From: Deinandra increscens subsp. villosa
Taxonomy: Eukaryota > Streptophyta > Magnoliopsida > Asterales > Asteraceae
Direction: 5' to 3'
Assembly (NCBI GenBank): GCA_039602395.1
Contig: JBCNJP010000012.1
Location: 22,820,396 to 22,884,395 of the forward strand
DNA length: 64,000 nt
The notes below the pieces were generated by a model. The model ran no database searches and had not been told where the DNA came from. It saw only the letters and a list, made by a program, of their open reading frames with translations. Positions 10,938 through 22,306 of this stretch are shown here, piece after piece. The first letter of the stretch is position 1. Every line of letters begins with the position of its first letter. The position numbers were made by a program, and so were the translations under genes.

Positions 10938-11880
10938 CCTATGGCTCACATTTATTATTTTAGTTTTAATTATTTTTATTTAGCATCTAACTTTAAATAA
11001 TCTCTTGAACGGTACTAAAGTCACAACATTTCTCTTCCCTCAAAGAAAGTACTATCATCTCTATCCTGTGTGGAATCAAGTGTCACCATCCTATATCCCT
11101 ATCACCACCACTTTAATTTTCTATTTCCCCCCAGTCTTCTCCACACCCTCCATTGATGTATATGCTTTCTCATTCAATTTATCATCCAATTTCAGTAATA
11201 TGTTCTTCATTCAAACAATGATAGGGTTCCTTAATTTGGCTCATATTTATTGTTTCAATTTTAATTATTTTTATTTACCATTTAAAGTTAAATATCCCCA
11301 TAAAGGGTATTATAGTCCCAATATTTTCACTTCCCTCCAAACGATGCATACACTCTCTCTCCTATGTCTAATCAATTGTCACCCTCCTATATCTCTATCA
11401 CCACCATTTCAACTTTTTAATTTCCCCCATTCTTCTCCATATCCTCCATTGTAGGTTATGCTTCTCATTCAAATCATCATCCAATTTCATTCAAATCATG
11501 ATAGGTTCCTCAATTTTCATTCAAATCATGATAGGTTCCTCAATTTTCATTCAAATCATGATAGGTTCCTCAATTTTCATTCTTCTTATAGTTACAGTAA
11601 GTTGAACAAGAAGAAGACTTCAACTTTCAATTTCCCCCAATTTTTCTCCACTCCTCCGCCAATAGCCACCACCACTCCTCCACCAGTCGCCACCACCTCT
11701 ATCTCCGCCACCATCTGTCACCACTCCGTAAGCCATTTTAGGGTTCCGTAATGGGTGTAGCGACAACGCAGCAGTACGATCGACAACCCAGACAAGATCT
11801 AGAACCTCGGACGAGATCTAGAAGATCGGAGACGAGATCTAACCCAGACGAGATCTAGAAGCTCCCTCTGTTGTCCCTAA
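10938..11880. repeat. Tandem repeats inside element F
   Basis: A block of about 300 bp (from GGCTCACATTTATTATTTTA at about 10942) is repeated from about 11239. Three exact 30-bp units beginning CATTCAAATCATGATAGG follow at 11488-11577. Further on, ACGAGATCTAGA-like units recur several times (about 11795-11860). All appear to be simple duplications. Confidence 0.8.
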
Positions 11881-12595
11881 ACTTGGAGCATATGCAATGC
11901 TTAATTTTCGTGTTATCCCGGGTAAGTGCATCCTCATCATTCATCTCTGCATTTTTTTTGTTATGAAGAACTTGGAATTGCGATCTTGTCTCCATCTTTA
12001 TATTGGATTCTTAGAATTGTAAAAAAAGAAAGAAATACATATTGACAAGGAATGAAGAAGATGAAAATATGACTTGTAAAAAGTAGATGAAGAAGACAAT
12101 GAATATTCTTTCTTTTAATATTAAAAAGTAGTTGTCTTTAAAAAAATGTTTTTTTGTTTATTGTTATATATATTATCATAAAATAATTCTTTTATTATTT
12201 AAACTATGAATATCTCACAATATACGGCATGTCATTTTTATTAGTTACACATGTATAGTTACATATGTAGCTCAAATATATTTATTTCTTTGATTTTTGT
12301 TTGTATAACAAATATAATGTTACATATGTTACAAGTTGTTACATGTGTTTATGTAACATGTTTGCTATTACATATGTAACATGTTTGATGTTACATATCT
12401 AACTTGTCTATTGTTACAAATGTTACCTGTTTTATGTATTTTTTTATATTTGTCTATATACAAGTTGTTACATGTGTGAATCAAATAAACTTGCTTCTTG
12501 ATTTTTGTCTATGTTACATGTGTAAAGTTATATATGTTACAATGTGTTACATGCCTACCTCAAATAAACTTATTTCATGATTTTTTATCTATATA

Positions 12596-13365
12596 ACACA
12601 TACAAACTAAAATTTTAAAAGTATAACAACCTAACAAAAAACATATAAAAGCTATTTACGCTTCCATTCTTGGTAATCATTTTCATCTTTGATGCAAAAA
12701 TCCATTCACCTACGAAGAAAAATAAATTATCAGTTCATATATGTAAAATATTACACATGTTATATTGACAAAAATAAAGAAACAAGTTTATTTAAGCTAT
12801 TCATGTAAATAAACTTGCTTCTTGATTTTTTTTCAATATAACAAGTGTAACGTTACATATGGAACAAGTTGTTACATATGTTACAAGTTTTTACATGCGC
12901 AACTAAAATAAACTTGTTTTCTGATTTTGACTATATAACATGTGTAACGTTACATATGGAACAAGTTGTTACATATGTTACAAGTTGTTACATGCGTAAC
13001 TCAAATAAACTTGTTTTCTGATATTTGTCTATATAACACATGTAACGCTACATATATTACAAACTGTTACATTCGATCCTCAAATAATCTTGCTTCTCTA
13101 TTTTGCTATATAACATTTGTAACGTTACATATGTTAAGAGTTGTTACATGAATAGCTATATAAACTTGTTTCTTGATTTTTGTAAATATAACATGTGTAA
13201 CATTTTACGTATATGAACTAATGAATTTTTTTTTCTTCGTAGGTGAATGGATTTTTGCATCAAAGGTGAAAATGATTACCAAGAATGGAAGCGTAAATAG
13301 CTTTTATATGTTTTTTTTGTTAGGTTGTTATATTTTTTAAAATTTTAGTTCGTATAAAACATTTT
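12596..13365. repeat. Inner inverted repeat with TTACATATGTTACA-rich loop
   Basis: The arms at about 12596-12760 and 13195-13365 pair over about 150 bp, through GCTTCCATTCTTGG, AATCCATTCACCTACGAAGA and CATATAAAAGCTATTTACG. The loop holds tandem, diverged units with GTTACATATGTTACAAG and CAAATAAACTTG. The same unit also lies outside the left arm (12240-12590). There is no intact ORF. Confidence 0.85.
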
Positions 13366-13870
13366 GTTACATTTAGTGTTGATTGTATTGTTTTTCTTAT
13401 AAATTAATGAAATATATTGTCAATTTCTTGTTTACACCAGACCTAGAAAAGTTACGTATGTAACATTTCATATCTGATGTTTAAAAAACTAAAAAAGGAA
13501 ATTAAAAAATAGTAGAGAAAAAAGTAAAAGTAAAAACAAATCTCTACAAATTTTTATTAAAATATAAAAACGAAAAATAAATGTATTGAAATATAAATAA
13601 AGTAAGTGCGAGAAACTATTAATTATATATAAAGTAATAGAAGAGAGAGGAGAGAGAAGAGAGAAAAACATTCAAGTCTTTTTTCTTGAAGGTGAAAACA
13701 TGTCATGTCATATTTTTTTATTGTATAAGACAAAAAAGATGGTACAATGACTATTATACCTTTCGTTGGTATAAGACAAAAAATGTAGAAAAGGCTGATG
13801 TGGAGCAATAAGGGCCTCTCATTTGGGGTTCTTTGGTTTCCCTCACTCAAGAGGGTTTCTATATATATAT

Positions 13871-14370
13871 NNNNNNNNNNNNNNNNNNNNNNNNNNNNNN
13901 NNNNNNNNNNNNNNNNNNNNNNNNNNNNNNNNNNNNNNNNNNNNNNNNNNNNNNNNNNNNNNNNNNNNNNNNNNNNNNNNNNNNNNNNNNNNNNNNNNNN
14001 NNNNNNNNNNNNNNNNNNNNNNNNNNNNNNNNNNNNNNNNNNNNNNNNNNNNNNNNNNNNNNNNNNNNNNNNNNNNNNNNNNNNNNNNNNNNNNNNNNNN
14101 NNNNNNNNNNNNNNNNNNNNNNNNNNNNNNNNNNNNNNNNNNNNNNNNNNNNNNNNNNNNNNNNNNNNNNNNNNNNNNNNNNNNNNNNNNNNNNNNNNNN
14201 NNNNNNNNNNNNNNNNNNNNNNNNNNNNNNNNNNNNNNNNNNNNNNNNNNNNNNNNNNNNNNNNNNNNNNNNNNNNNNNNNNNNNNNNNNNNNNNNNNNN
14301 NNNNNNNNNNNNNNNNNNNNNNNNNNNNNNNNNNNNNNNNNNNNNNNNNNNNNNNNNNNNNNNNNNNNNN
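13871..14370. other. Assembly gap (500 N)
   Basis: Exactly 500 N, entered from a TA tract (13861-13870) and left at GTATATATG. The round length suggests a placeholder, so the true content is unknown. Confidence 0.99.
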
Positions 14371-14498
14371 GTATATATGTTTTAAATTGTTGTTTATCTG
14401 GAAATGCAAATTCAAATAAAAATGGAAGTTATATAACGCCTATAATTCAAATGACTATAATTTAAACGATTATAACTCTAACAACTATAACTTAATGA

Positions 14499-14576
14499 TG
14501 TTAGATTAATCCATTGTAATAGGTTATAAGGTATTAGAAGAAAGATAAATGACATAATAAAGAAAGGAGGATTCCT
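14499..14576 (+). repeat. Copia 5' LTR, first part
   Basis: It starts TGTTAGATTAATCC and includes GTATTAGAAGAAA, matching the start of the LTR at 58661 (TGTTAGAACAAATC with GTATTAGAAGAAA). The gypsy insertion cuts it at 14576, and the rest resumes at 29000. Confidence 0.7.
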
Positions 14577-17330
14577 TGTCACACCCTGTTCGGGAGGTCC
14601 CGTTTGGAGTCAACTGATTGGTACACGTGGTACTAATAATAAGAGGTACGGCCACGCGAACAAATTATCAAACAATTGATTTATTAAAATAAAAGGTTTT
14701 TCACCCCAAGGGGTGAATTTGTCTTTGGCCAAAATCGGCCTTCTTACACGTTAATTGTTTCATCGGGTTACATCTTCCTGGAATTCTTAAAAAAAGAAAT
14801 TAAAGAAATTGTCTTAAACAAAGGTTATTCGAATGCGAAAGATGCCAATGCTGACGGGATATGACTTCCTCCATGACTATGACGTCGACCTTGCTCCAAG
14901 CTCCTCCGACATCTTAAGTGCCTGAAATATACTCTAAAAATGGTCAACTATAAATTTGGTGAGATCACTGTTCAACACACACACACAACACACACAAAAA
15001 AAAAAAATTAAGCAAAAGGGATAAAAGTACGGAATGTAATTTAATAAACGTAACAAGTAGTTTCACAATCAACCATCCCCTATTCGCCATGGTCCTTACA
15101 CGATTATTTTGCGCGCGACCATTCGACCATAGGGTCTTCCCAATTATGAATATAAATTAATGAACCCAACCACGGGGTCTCATTCTGCCAAAAGTATTAT
15201 GCTGGCGACGTGAGGGAGTCCCAAACATGGGCATGTAGACGTGGGGGCATGATCCCCAAGTTGCGCTACCCATATTACCCGCGGTTCCTATCCAAGGAAT
15301 AAAGATCCTGTACATGCAACTCTAGTGGGGCAATTTACTAGACCGGCCACATAAGTGTGTATACAATGGCATTATTAAATTAGATATTCCGGTTATAAGT
15401 TGCGTATATTCCACCCCAAAAGTAATAAAAGTAAAGTGGGGAAAATGCGTGAAACTCACCTATGTGTAGCTTGGAAAGTAGCTCGTTAATGCGCTAAGAA
15501 CCTATATTATGAATTAACAATTAATTACATGTTTCTAGGATTAAGGCCCTTGCTCCATGTCTTAATGCATCAGTTGAGTGTTTTAGTTTTGTAAATAAGT
15601 TCTCTATTAAGATAATGGTTTTAAATGGGTTTTCGGGTGTGACCCGTGAGGAGATGGTTCCAAGCCGAGGGGTTTTAGCCCAAACAGCCTTATGTTGGGC
15701 CTGCGGGAACCCAAAACAGTGGCAGTTGGGTTTTGGGCCTAATCTATTTTATTCAATCCGTATCTTAGGCCCAATACGCACACATTTGGGCCTGTATGGT
15801 TTGTTAGTTAAGCATGCAAGTTGGATGGCCCATATCTATCAACCGAATGATCCGACTGACCCAATAGGTGATCCATTAACCGGGGTTGGTTGGGTTTTAC
15901 CCGACCCAACCCGGTTATGGGTTTTTAGTCCGATTTGACCGTATTGGTCTTATTCGGTTTCCGCAGCCCAAAATGATGCTTTAGTTTCCGGGTGCGTGTA
16001 GCTTGTTGGGCTGATCCTTAGATCATGTATGCATGCACAAGAGGCCTTTGGTCCACGCGGTTTTGGTTTGTGTGAACCGACCCGACTCGGAGTCTAGGAT
16101 CCGATGTCGATTTCTCCTCTTGCATGGGGTTTGTATTTAGTATTTTTAATAGTAAAACAAATATTGAGTTTAGGGAATACTTAGGGTTTTAAATTGTTGG
16201 ATAGTGATTTTTGTAAAGATTCACAAGGGGTTCAGGTTTGATCCGAACATTGTGGGTTTCTAAAATGGTTAGTTATTATTATGAGTCATGAGATAGGAAT
16301 AGATACATACAATAATGTTACAACCGAACACTTAAGATTTGATAAACCATGGCTTATCTAGTTAGACAATAACTCAAATATTATGGATCTAACCTTGTGA
16401 AGAGGACAAAGATGACAATGAGTGAATGGCCGTGTGATGTCCTAAGCTTCAAGGGTTCCTTTGGCTTGATCATCAAACATCTTTTATGTTAGTATCCTCA
16501 GAGAGTTGTTCGGAATCAATTAAGAGGTATTAGAACACTTACATGATGAAGGTTGATGATGTTGATGATAACTCGTAGCCTTGAGATATCCGTGAGTGTG
16601 TGAGCTATGAGAGTGAATGAGAGTGTTTGGGAGGATGAGAGAGATGAGAGAATGAGAGTAAAGTGGGAGAATGACTTCGGATTGGTGGTTATAACCTTCA
16701 CAAGACCCGACCGTTTCAAGGGTGGCCAATGGGGTGGCCGGACCCTGCATGGTCTCTGGTTGGTGGCAGTCGCCTTTTGTGAACCGAACAAAAGTTATCA
16801 CATTCGATTGTTATTTCCTCCTGCATGTAAGTCTATTGGCCATCGGTTGAGTGTGTGGGAGGATTCCAAGCAATCGCATGGATTGGTCACCACCATGCAA
16901 AGCTCCCAATTGGTCCATTTTCATGCATTTTTATACTTTAATCCCACATTTTTTACCCAACTTGCTGTATGGTTCAAAGAGGAATCCGAGGAGAGAATCC
17001 CCGTGTTAGGAGATTTGGGTTGTGGCAACCCGGTCCAAGATCTGCATCCTTATTAGGCACTTGATCCGTATTATGTTAGCCCAAATCCTTTTTGTTTAGA
17101 TCTTGGGCCTATCGGGTTGGTCCAATCCCATCGGATTAGTTATTGGGCTCTATAACCGAACTCTCCTCTCTTGTTGGCATAGGTAACGGGTTTGGTTTAC
17201 ATGGTATCACCGGGTGTGATCCACATATACGTGTGTGCGAGTGTTAGTGTCCTATGTAACTCTTTGCTAGTTTTAACGCGTTGAAATTTTACTACAAATT
17301 TTATTATTCTTTATTGGTGTGGGTGTTACA
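14577..17330 (-). repeat. Gypsy 3' LTR
   Basis: This is a 2,754-bp LTR. It aligns with 23423-28994 throughout, including TTTTTCACCCCAAGGGGTGA, GTGGGGAAAATGCGTGAAAC, GTGTTTGGGAGGA and TTGGTGTGGGTGTTACA. Many substitutions and small indels separate the two copies, so the insertion is old. Short antisense-looking frames inside are not genes. Confidence 0.93.
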
Positions 17331-17341
17331 TTCCCCCATCG
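17331..17341 (-). other. Gypsy polypurine tract
   Basis: On the minus strand the bases next to the 3' LTR are GATGGGGGAA, a purine run in the position where plus-strand DNA synthesis is primed. Confidence 0.75.
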
Positions 17342-17364
17342 TTAAAGGAATTTCGTCCCAAACT

Positions 17365-18714
17365 TTAATGTTGGTTGTTTCTAAACAACTCAGGATGTTT
17401 GCTTCTCATTTCATCTTCACGTTCCCACGTAAACTTGGGCCCATGAAGAGATTCCCATCTAACTTTAATAAGTGGAATGATACTTTGTTTGAGATGTTTA
17501 TTTTCGCGATCTAAGACTTCTATGGGTCTCTCCCAAATATTTAATTTATCGTCTATGACTATATCTTCCTGTTGCACTATGTGATCTTCCTTGACCAAAC
17601 TTTTTCTAAGGTTTGACACATGGAACGTGTTCTGAATATTACTTAGGTTTTCGGGCAATTCTAACCTATATGCTACCGGACCTATTCGCTCTATAATAGT
17701 AAAAGGTCCAATATACCGTGGACTTAACTTTCCTTTCTTCCCGAAACGTATCAATCCCTTCCAAGGTGATACTTCTAACATGACACGATTTCCTACCCCC
17801 GAAATTCCAAGGTTTCCTTCTCTTGTCCGTGTAGGCCTTTTGCCTTTCGGGTGAGGCTACCAATCTATTGTGAATTAATGCTACTTTGTTCACCGTCTCT
17901 TGGATTATTTCCGGATCTATTAGGTTCCTTTTGCCTATATCCGACCAACATAAAGGCGTTCTACATTTCCTACCGTATAATGCTCCATATGGGGGCATAC
18001 CTATACTTGAGTGTGCACTACTGTTATAAGCAAGTTCTATAAATTTTAAGTATTCGTCTAAACTTCCACCATAATCTAACACACATGATCTTAACATATC
18101 CTCTAATGTTTGTATTATACGTTCACTTTGACCGTCCATTTACGGATGATAAGCGGTGCTTAAACTTAGTTTTGAGCCTAATGCTTCTTGTAACTTAATC
18201 AAAAAATTGGATGTATAGCGAGGTTCTCTGTCGGATATTATTTCCTTAGGCACTCCGTGTAAGGCTACTATTTCCTCTATATGGATTTGCGCTAATCGCT
18301 CAATCTTATATTCTTCTTCTATGGCTATAAATTGTGCTGATTTGGTTAATCTATTGACGATCACCCAAAATGGCATTATGCTGTCTTTGCGTAGGAGGTA
18401 AGGTTGTTACAAAGTCCATGGTGATGTGCTCCCATGTCCATATGGGTAATGCAGGTGGTGTTAGCAAACCTGATGGTCTTTGGTGTTCCGTCTTGACCAT
18501 TGCATCTACATTCCTTCACGTATTTGGCTATGTCGGTTTTCATTCCCGGCCACCAATAATGGCTTTTCATAGTGGCATACGTTTTGTCACTTCCGGGATG
18601 AACCGAATACTTGGCTATATGGGCTTTGTCTAATATCATCTTCCTATGTCCTCCTTCTCTAGGTACCCATATACGTCCTTTAAATCCTAATAACCTATCG
18701 GCTCGCGGGCTCAA
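17365..18714 (-). pseudogene. Gypsy integrase with chromodomain-like tail, disrupted
   Basis: This is the C-terminal part of the gypsy Pol. The N-terminal zinc-binding region (HIAKYSVHPGSDKTYATMKS, about 18555-18614) is followed by the catalytic core. In the core the expected first aspartate (VIVDRLTKSA in relatives) reads VIVNRLTKSA, an Asp to Asn change that should abolish catalysis. ISDREPRYTS and GQSERIIQTLED, carrying the other acidic residues, are present. A stop replaces the Gln in AYHP(Q) near 18137. The tail has SPRYIGPFTIIERIGPVAYR and ends with VRWESLHGPKFTWEREDEM, the chromodomain-like end of plant chromoviruses. Frameshifts lie near 18376 and between about 17666 and 17781. In an active element it joins viral-like DNA ends to the host genome. 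Confidence 0.92.
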
Positions 18715-20375
18715 TTAGGCTTCTAAACCTTTCATCCTTTCCTCACCTATTTTATCTTGGGCTAGTGAAAATACTTGGCTTGCCTTCATCCTACTCAAGG
18801 TATCGGGCTTAGCTTCAATCCTCATGAAGACTAAGGTTTCTTTCTTACATTTCTTTGTATGACTTAGAGCATCCACTACTACATTCACTTTTCTAAGATG
18901 TTACCTAATTTTGAAGTCGTAATCACTTAGTAGCTCTATCCACCTACGTTTCCTCATATTTAACAACTTTTGATCGAACACATGTTTCAAACTCTTATGA
19001 TCCGTATATACGTCCGTTCCAAACAAGTAATGTCTCCAAATTTGTAATGCAAATACTACGGCTCCTAGTTCTAGATCATGTGTTGTGTGATTTTCTTCAT
19101 GTGGTTTAAGTTGCCTAGACGCATACGCTATAACTTAATCATTTTGAATAAGCACTCCGTCCTTGCCACTTAATGATGCGTCATAATAAACCTCAAATCC
19201 TTCCGTTCCACTAGGCAAAGCTAATATTGGTGCACTACATAACCGTATCTTAAGCTCATCAAATGACTTTTGTTTCTCATCTTTTCACTCAAACTTCCTA
19301 TCTTTCTTATTTAGCTTAGTGAGAGGCATTGCTAAAGATGAAAAATTCTTAATAAATCTCCCACAATAACTGGCAAGTACTAAAAATTGCCTCACTTCCG
19401 TTGGATCTTTGGGTGATTTCCATTTTTCTACGGCTTGGACCTTTGTTGGATCTACTCTAATTCCTTCACCATTCGCTATATGACCCAAGAATTGAATTTC
19501 CTTCATCCAAAATTCACACTTTGAGAATTTTCCATATAACTTTTCGCTCCTTAGAAGTTCTAAAATTTGCCTTAAGTGCCCTATATGTTCTTCTTCTGTT
19601 TTAGAGTATACTAGTATATCGTCTATGCACACAATTAGAAACTTATCTAGATAAGTTTTACATATGCGGTTCATTAAATCCATAAATACTGCCGGTGCTT
19701 TTGTTAATCCAAATGACATTACTTTAAACTCATAGTGTCCACACCTTGTCCTTAATGTCGTCTTAGGAATATCATCCTCTTTTATCCTAAGTTGATGATA
19801 TCCGGATCTTAAATAAATCTTAGAAAAGTAACTAGCACCTTGTAATTTATCAAATAAATCGTCAATCCTAGGGAGTGTCAGCTCAATCCGAAGGAAATTA
19901 TGCGGAAGCTTTACAGAATTATTATGAAGCTATGCGACTAGAAATTGATCCCTATGACCGAAGTTATATACTCTATAACATAGGACTTACCCACACAAGT
20001 AACGGAGAACACACGAAAGCTTTGGGTACTTATTCGTAATCGTCACTTTGTTCAAATCTCTATAATCTATGCACATTCTTAGGGATCTGTCCTTCTTTAC
20101 AAATAATATGGGCGCTCCCAAGGTGAATGACTAGGCCTAATAAAACCTTTATTTTCTAGTTCTTAGAGTTGCTTAGATAGTTCCTTCATTTCGGTTGCTG
20201 CCATTCTATAAGGTTGCTTAGCTATTGGTGCGGCTGCCGGGACTAAGTTTTTTTGGAATTCTAGTTGTCTTAGGGGTGGCATACCCGGTAAATCCTTAGG
20301 AAAAACATCGGGGAATTCTCTAACTACTTCTACATCCTCGAGTTTCATTTCTTGTTCGTCCCTAGTGGCGTACAC
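18715..20375 (-). pseudogene. Gypsy reverse transcriptase-RNase H, disrupted
   Basis: From the N-terminus, the linker EFPDVFPKDLPGMPP leads into the RT palm. The first catalytic Asp (SKIDLRSGYHQL in relatives) reads SKIYLRSGYHQL (about 19800), a loss of an essential residue. The YxDD-type motif reads CIDDIL, with both aspartates kept. A plastid-derived insertion splits the palm at 19874-20025. RNase H follows, with YYDAS, DLELGA and TDHKSLKH recognisable, so its acidic residues are kept. In-frame stops occur near 19287, 19136, 18902 and 18715. In a working element this enzyme copies the RNA genome to DNA and removes the RNA strand. Confidence 0.93.
19874..20025 (+). other. ycf3: Nuclear plastid insertion (ycf3 exon 2 fragment)
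   Basis: About 152 bp read in plus-strand frame as SAQSEGNYAEALQNYYEAM, then RLEIDPYDRSYILYNIGL and HTSNGEHTKAL. This is the start of exon 2 of the plastid photosystem I assembly factor Ycf3 (a TPR protein). The flanking bases on both sides are gypsy RT, reading up to the KYP/PRI junction of the RT on the minus strand. The fragment therefore sits directly inside the retroelement, in the opposite orientation and without a TSD. One extra G near 19875 alters the start. It is a non-functional NUPT, probably filler captured during repair of a double-strand break. Confidence 0.93.
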
Positions 20376-20543
20376 TAAAAAGGCTATGTTACCATTCCTA
20401 ACATGCTTAAGGGCTTTTTCATTTGAGATGCATTGGATTCCCGATCCGCTTCTATCTCCTTGTAATATAATCCAACTCTTACCATATATGGGAATTATAA
20501 CTATTTTCTTCTCGCATACTATTTCAGCCTTATTTTTCGTTAA

Positions 20544-20858
20544 CTAATCCATTCCTATGACTACATCAAATCCTCCTAACTTAAAGGGAATTAAATCTAC
20601 TTCAAATTCTTTACCATAAAAGTTCAAACTACATCCTTGTAATACTTCGTTTGCACTTAGAAATTTTCCATTTGCTATTTCTATAGCGTATGGTTTATCT
20701 AGTGTGATTGACATGCATGATAATTGATTCCTAAATTCGTTAGATATAAAACTCCTAGTTGCTCCCGTGTCAAATAAAATCCTAGCGTACACATTATTTA
20801 AAAGATACGTACCCGTGATAACATCATCCTTATTTTGCGCTTGTTGAACATCCCTCAC
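20544..20858 (-). pseudogene. Gypsy aspartic protease domain
   Basis: This stretch is open over 104 residues. It contains ILFDTGATRSFIS, the retropepsin active site with the DTG triad intact, and ends in GGFDVVIGMD, the conserved end of plant gypsy proteases. In an active element it would process the Gag-Pol polyprotein. It is cut off from the upstream Gag by a stop near 20873 and from RT by disrupted sequence at 20376-20543, so this domain would not be made in context. Confidence 0.9.
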
Positions 20859-22306
20859 AATCGCTCGTCCTTAGGCTCTAGGCGGATTGGCTTCGGTTGT
20901 ATTCTTCGATCAATTGGGTTGAATATGGCCCATCTCTTCGCACTGTAACACTTAATCTCTCGGTTTTGATTAGTCGGAGTGCCGTTCTTACCACCGTTGT
21001 CGTTTCCCTTCGGGCGTCGTATCCCATTGCTCCTACAGTTCTTAGCCAAGTGTCCGAAATTTCCACAGTTTTTAAAACCAAACAATTGCCTACATGGTGC
21101 TTGCTACAATTGTCGCATTTTGGGTGAGGTCCTTTGTATCCGCTTCCGTTTCTACCCCCATCGTTACGATAAAAGTTACCGCCGTTACATTTTCCATTGC
21201 GACTAATTTCACTTTTGCCTTTATTTGATTGGTTCTTACCACCTAACTTCTTGTTTCCTTCGGATTGCTCATCCCCGTTACTTGGGTGTACATCCCTCCA
21301 CACACGCTTTTCACCGATACTTGATGCTTCTTTTTGAGCTCTTACTAATTCACTGGTTAACGCTCCAGCGAGGCCGATAGCTTTGGCCAACGTTCGAGGG
21401 TTAGCTCCCTCATGCTAGTGCATACAGAAGCGTGTAAATCGTAGATGTACTTTGAAATTCCTTTTTCTTCCGGTGTCACCAAATGTGGTACTAGTTTCGA
21501 CAAATCTTCAAACCTATGATAGTATCCCGCATGATCGTACCCTATCATAGTCAAAGTATGAAACTCTCGCTCCAACTTTTCTACCTCATGTGGTGGAAAA
21601 TACTTCCCCATAAGCAATCCCCTAAATTCTCTCCAAATAAATTTGTTAAAACCCGCACGAGTGCGAGTCTTCATGATGTGATTCCACCATGTCAATGCTT
21701 CGTCTCAAAACGAGTGAGCAGCAAATCTAACTCTATCTTCGGGCTTACAATTGCTTATGTCAAGAATCGCTTCAGTTGCTTCCAACCAACACAACAAATC
21801 CGTTGGACCTTCTTTCCCTTGAAAGAGTTTCGGTTTACATCTCATGAATGCTTTGTAGGAAAATCCATTGCGTTCTTCACCTAGGTCAAATGGGTCTTCT
21901 CCAGAATCACAGAAAGCTTCTTCTTGTTTTTTTTTCTTGCTTCTACCTCAACCACAATTGTGGGTAATGCATTTCTGATAGCTTCCGCCACTTGTTGCCT
22001 AATGGTTCTTGGAGTAGAATTCTTCATAAGATCGGGGGTGTCATTGTGGACCGCTGGGGTGTGTTGTGAGTGTTGACTTTGAGCTTGTGGTGTGTGATAG
22101 CTCTGTGTTCTTTGTGGTGTTAGTGAGTGAGGTGGTGCTTCCATTTGTATGGATTCATGTGTTTTGTTTTGGCTAAGATCGACTTCGGGCTCGAAGTCTA
22201 TGCCTCAGCGGGAACCGCGTCCTCCACCACGTCCGCATCCACCACCACAACCCTGTCCTCGACCGCGTCCATGACCTTGGTTTGTGTTTGAACTTATGAG
22301 TTCCAT
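20859..22306 (-). pseudogene. Gypsy Gag, disrupted
   Basis: The likely start is the minus-strand ATG at 22306, followed by a glycine/arginine-rich N-terminus. The capsid core (WREFRGLLMGKYFPPHEVEK, FHTLTMIGYD) lies at about 21357-21695. Two nucleocapsid knuckles follow. One reads CDNCSKHHVGNC. The second, in another frame, reads NCGNFGHLAKNC and has lost its first Cys. Lesions are a TGA near 22206, stops and frame changes near 21700-21880, a frame change near 21390 and one near 21070. Gag normally forms the particle and binds the RNA genome. This copy is dead. Confidence 0.88.

Larger units (their letters stand above)
10877..13860. mobile_element. 3-kb element F with about 33-bp inverted ends, in (TA)n
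   Basis: The left end (GAAACCCTCTTGAGTGAAGG at 10878) and the right end, read in reverse, agree at 32 of about 33 positions, through CCAAAGAACC. A TA/GA tract precedes it, and TA followed by the assembly gap comes after it. The interior has open frames (11005-11454, 11458-11751) that are compositionally skewed and built of tandem repeats, so I do not call them genes. A 770-bp inner palindrome lies at 12596-13365. Confidence 0.7.

Noticed and set aside
11005..11751. Two consecutive plus-strand frames that look like a gene
   Set aside because: They are built of a 300-bp duplication and 30-bp tandem units, show skewed composition and have no domain. They are part of element F.
13798..14465. Long open frames across the gap
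   Set aside because: They consist almost entirely of N and carry no information.
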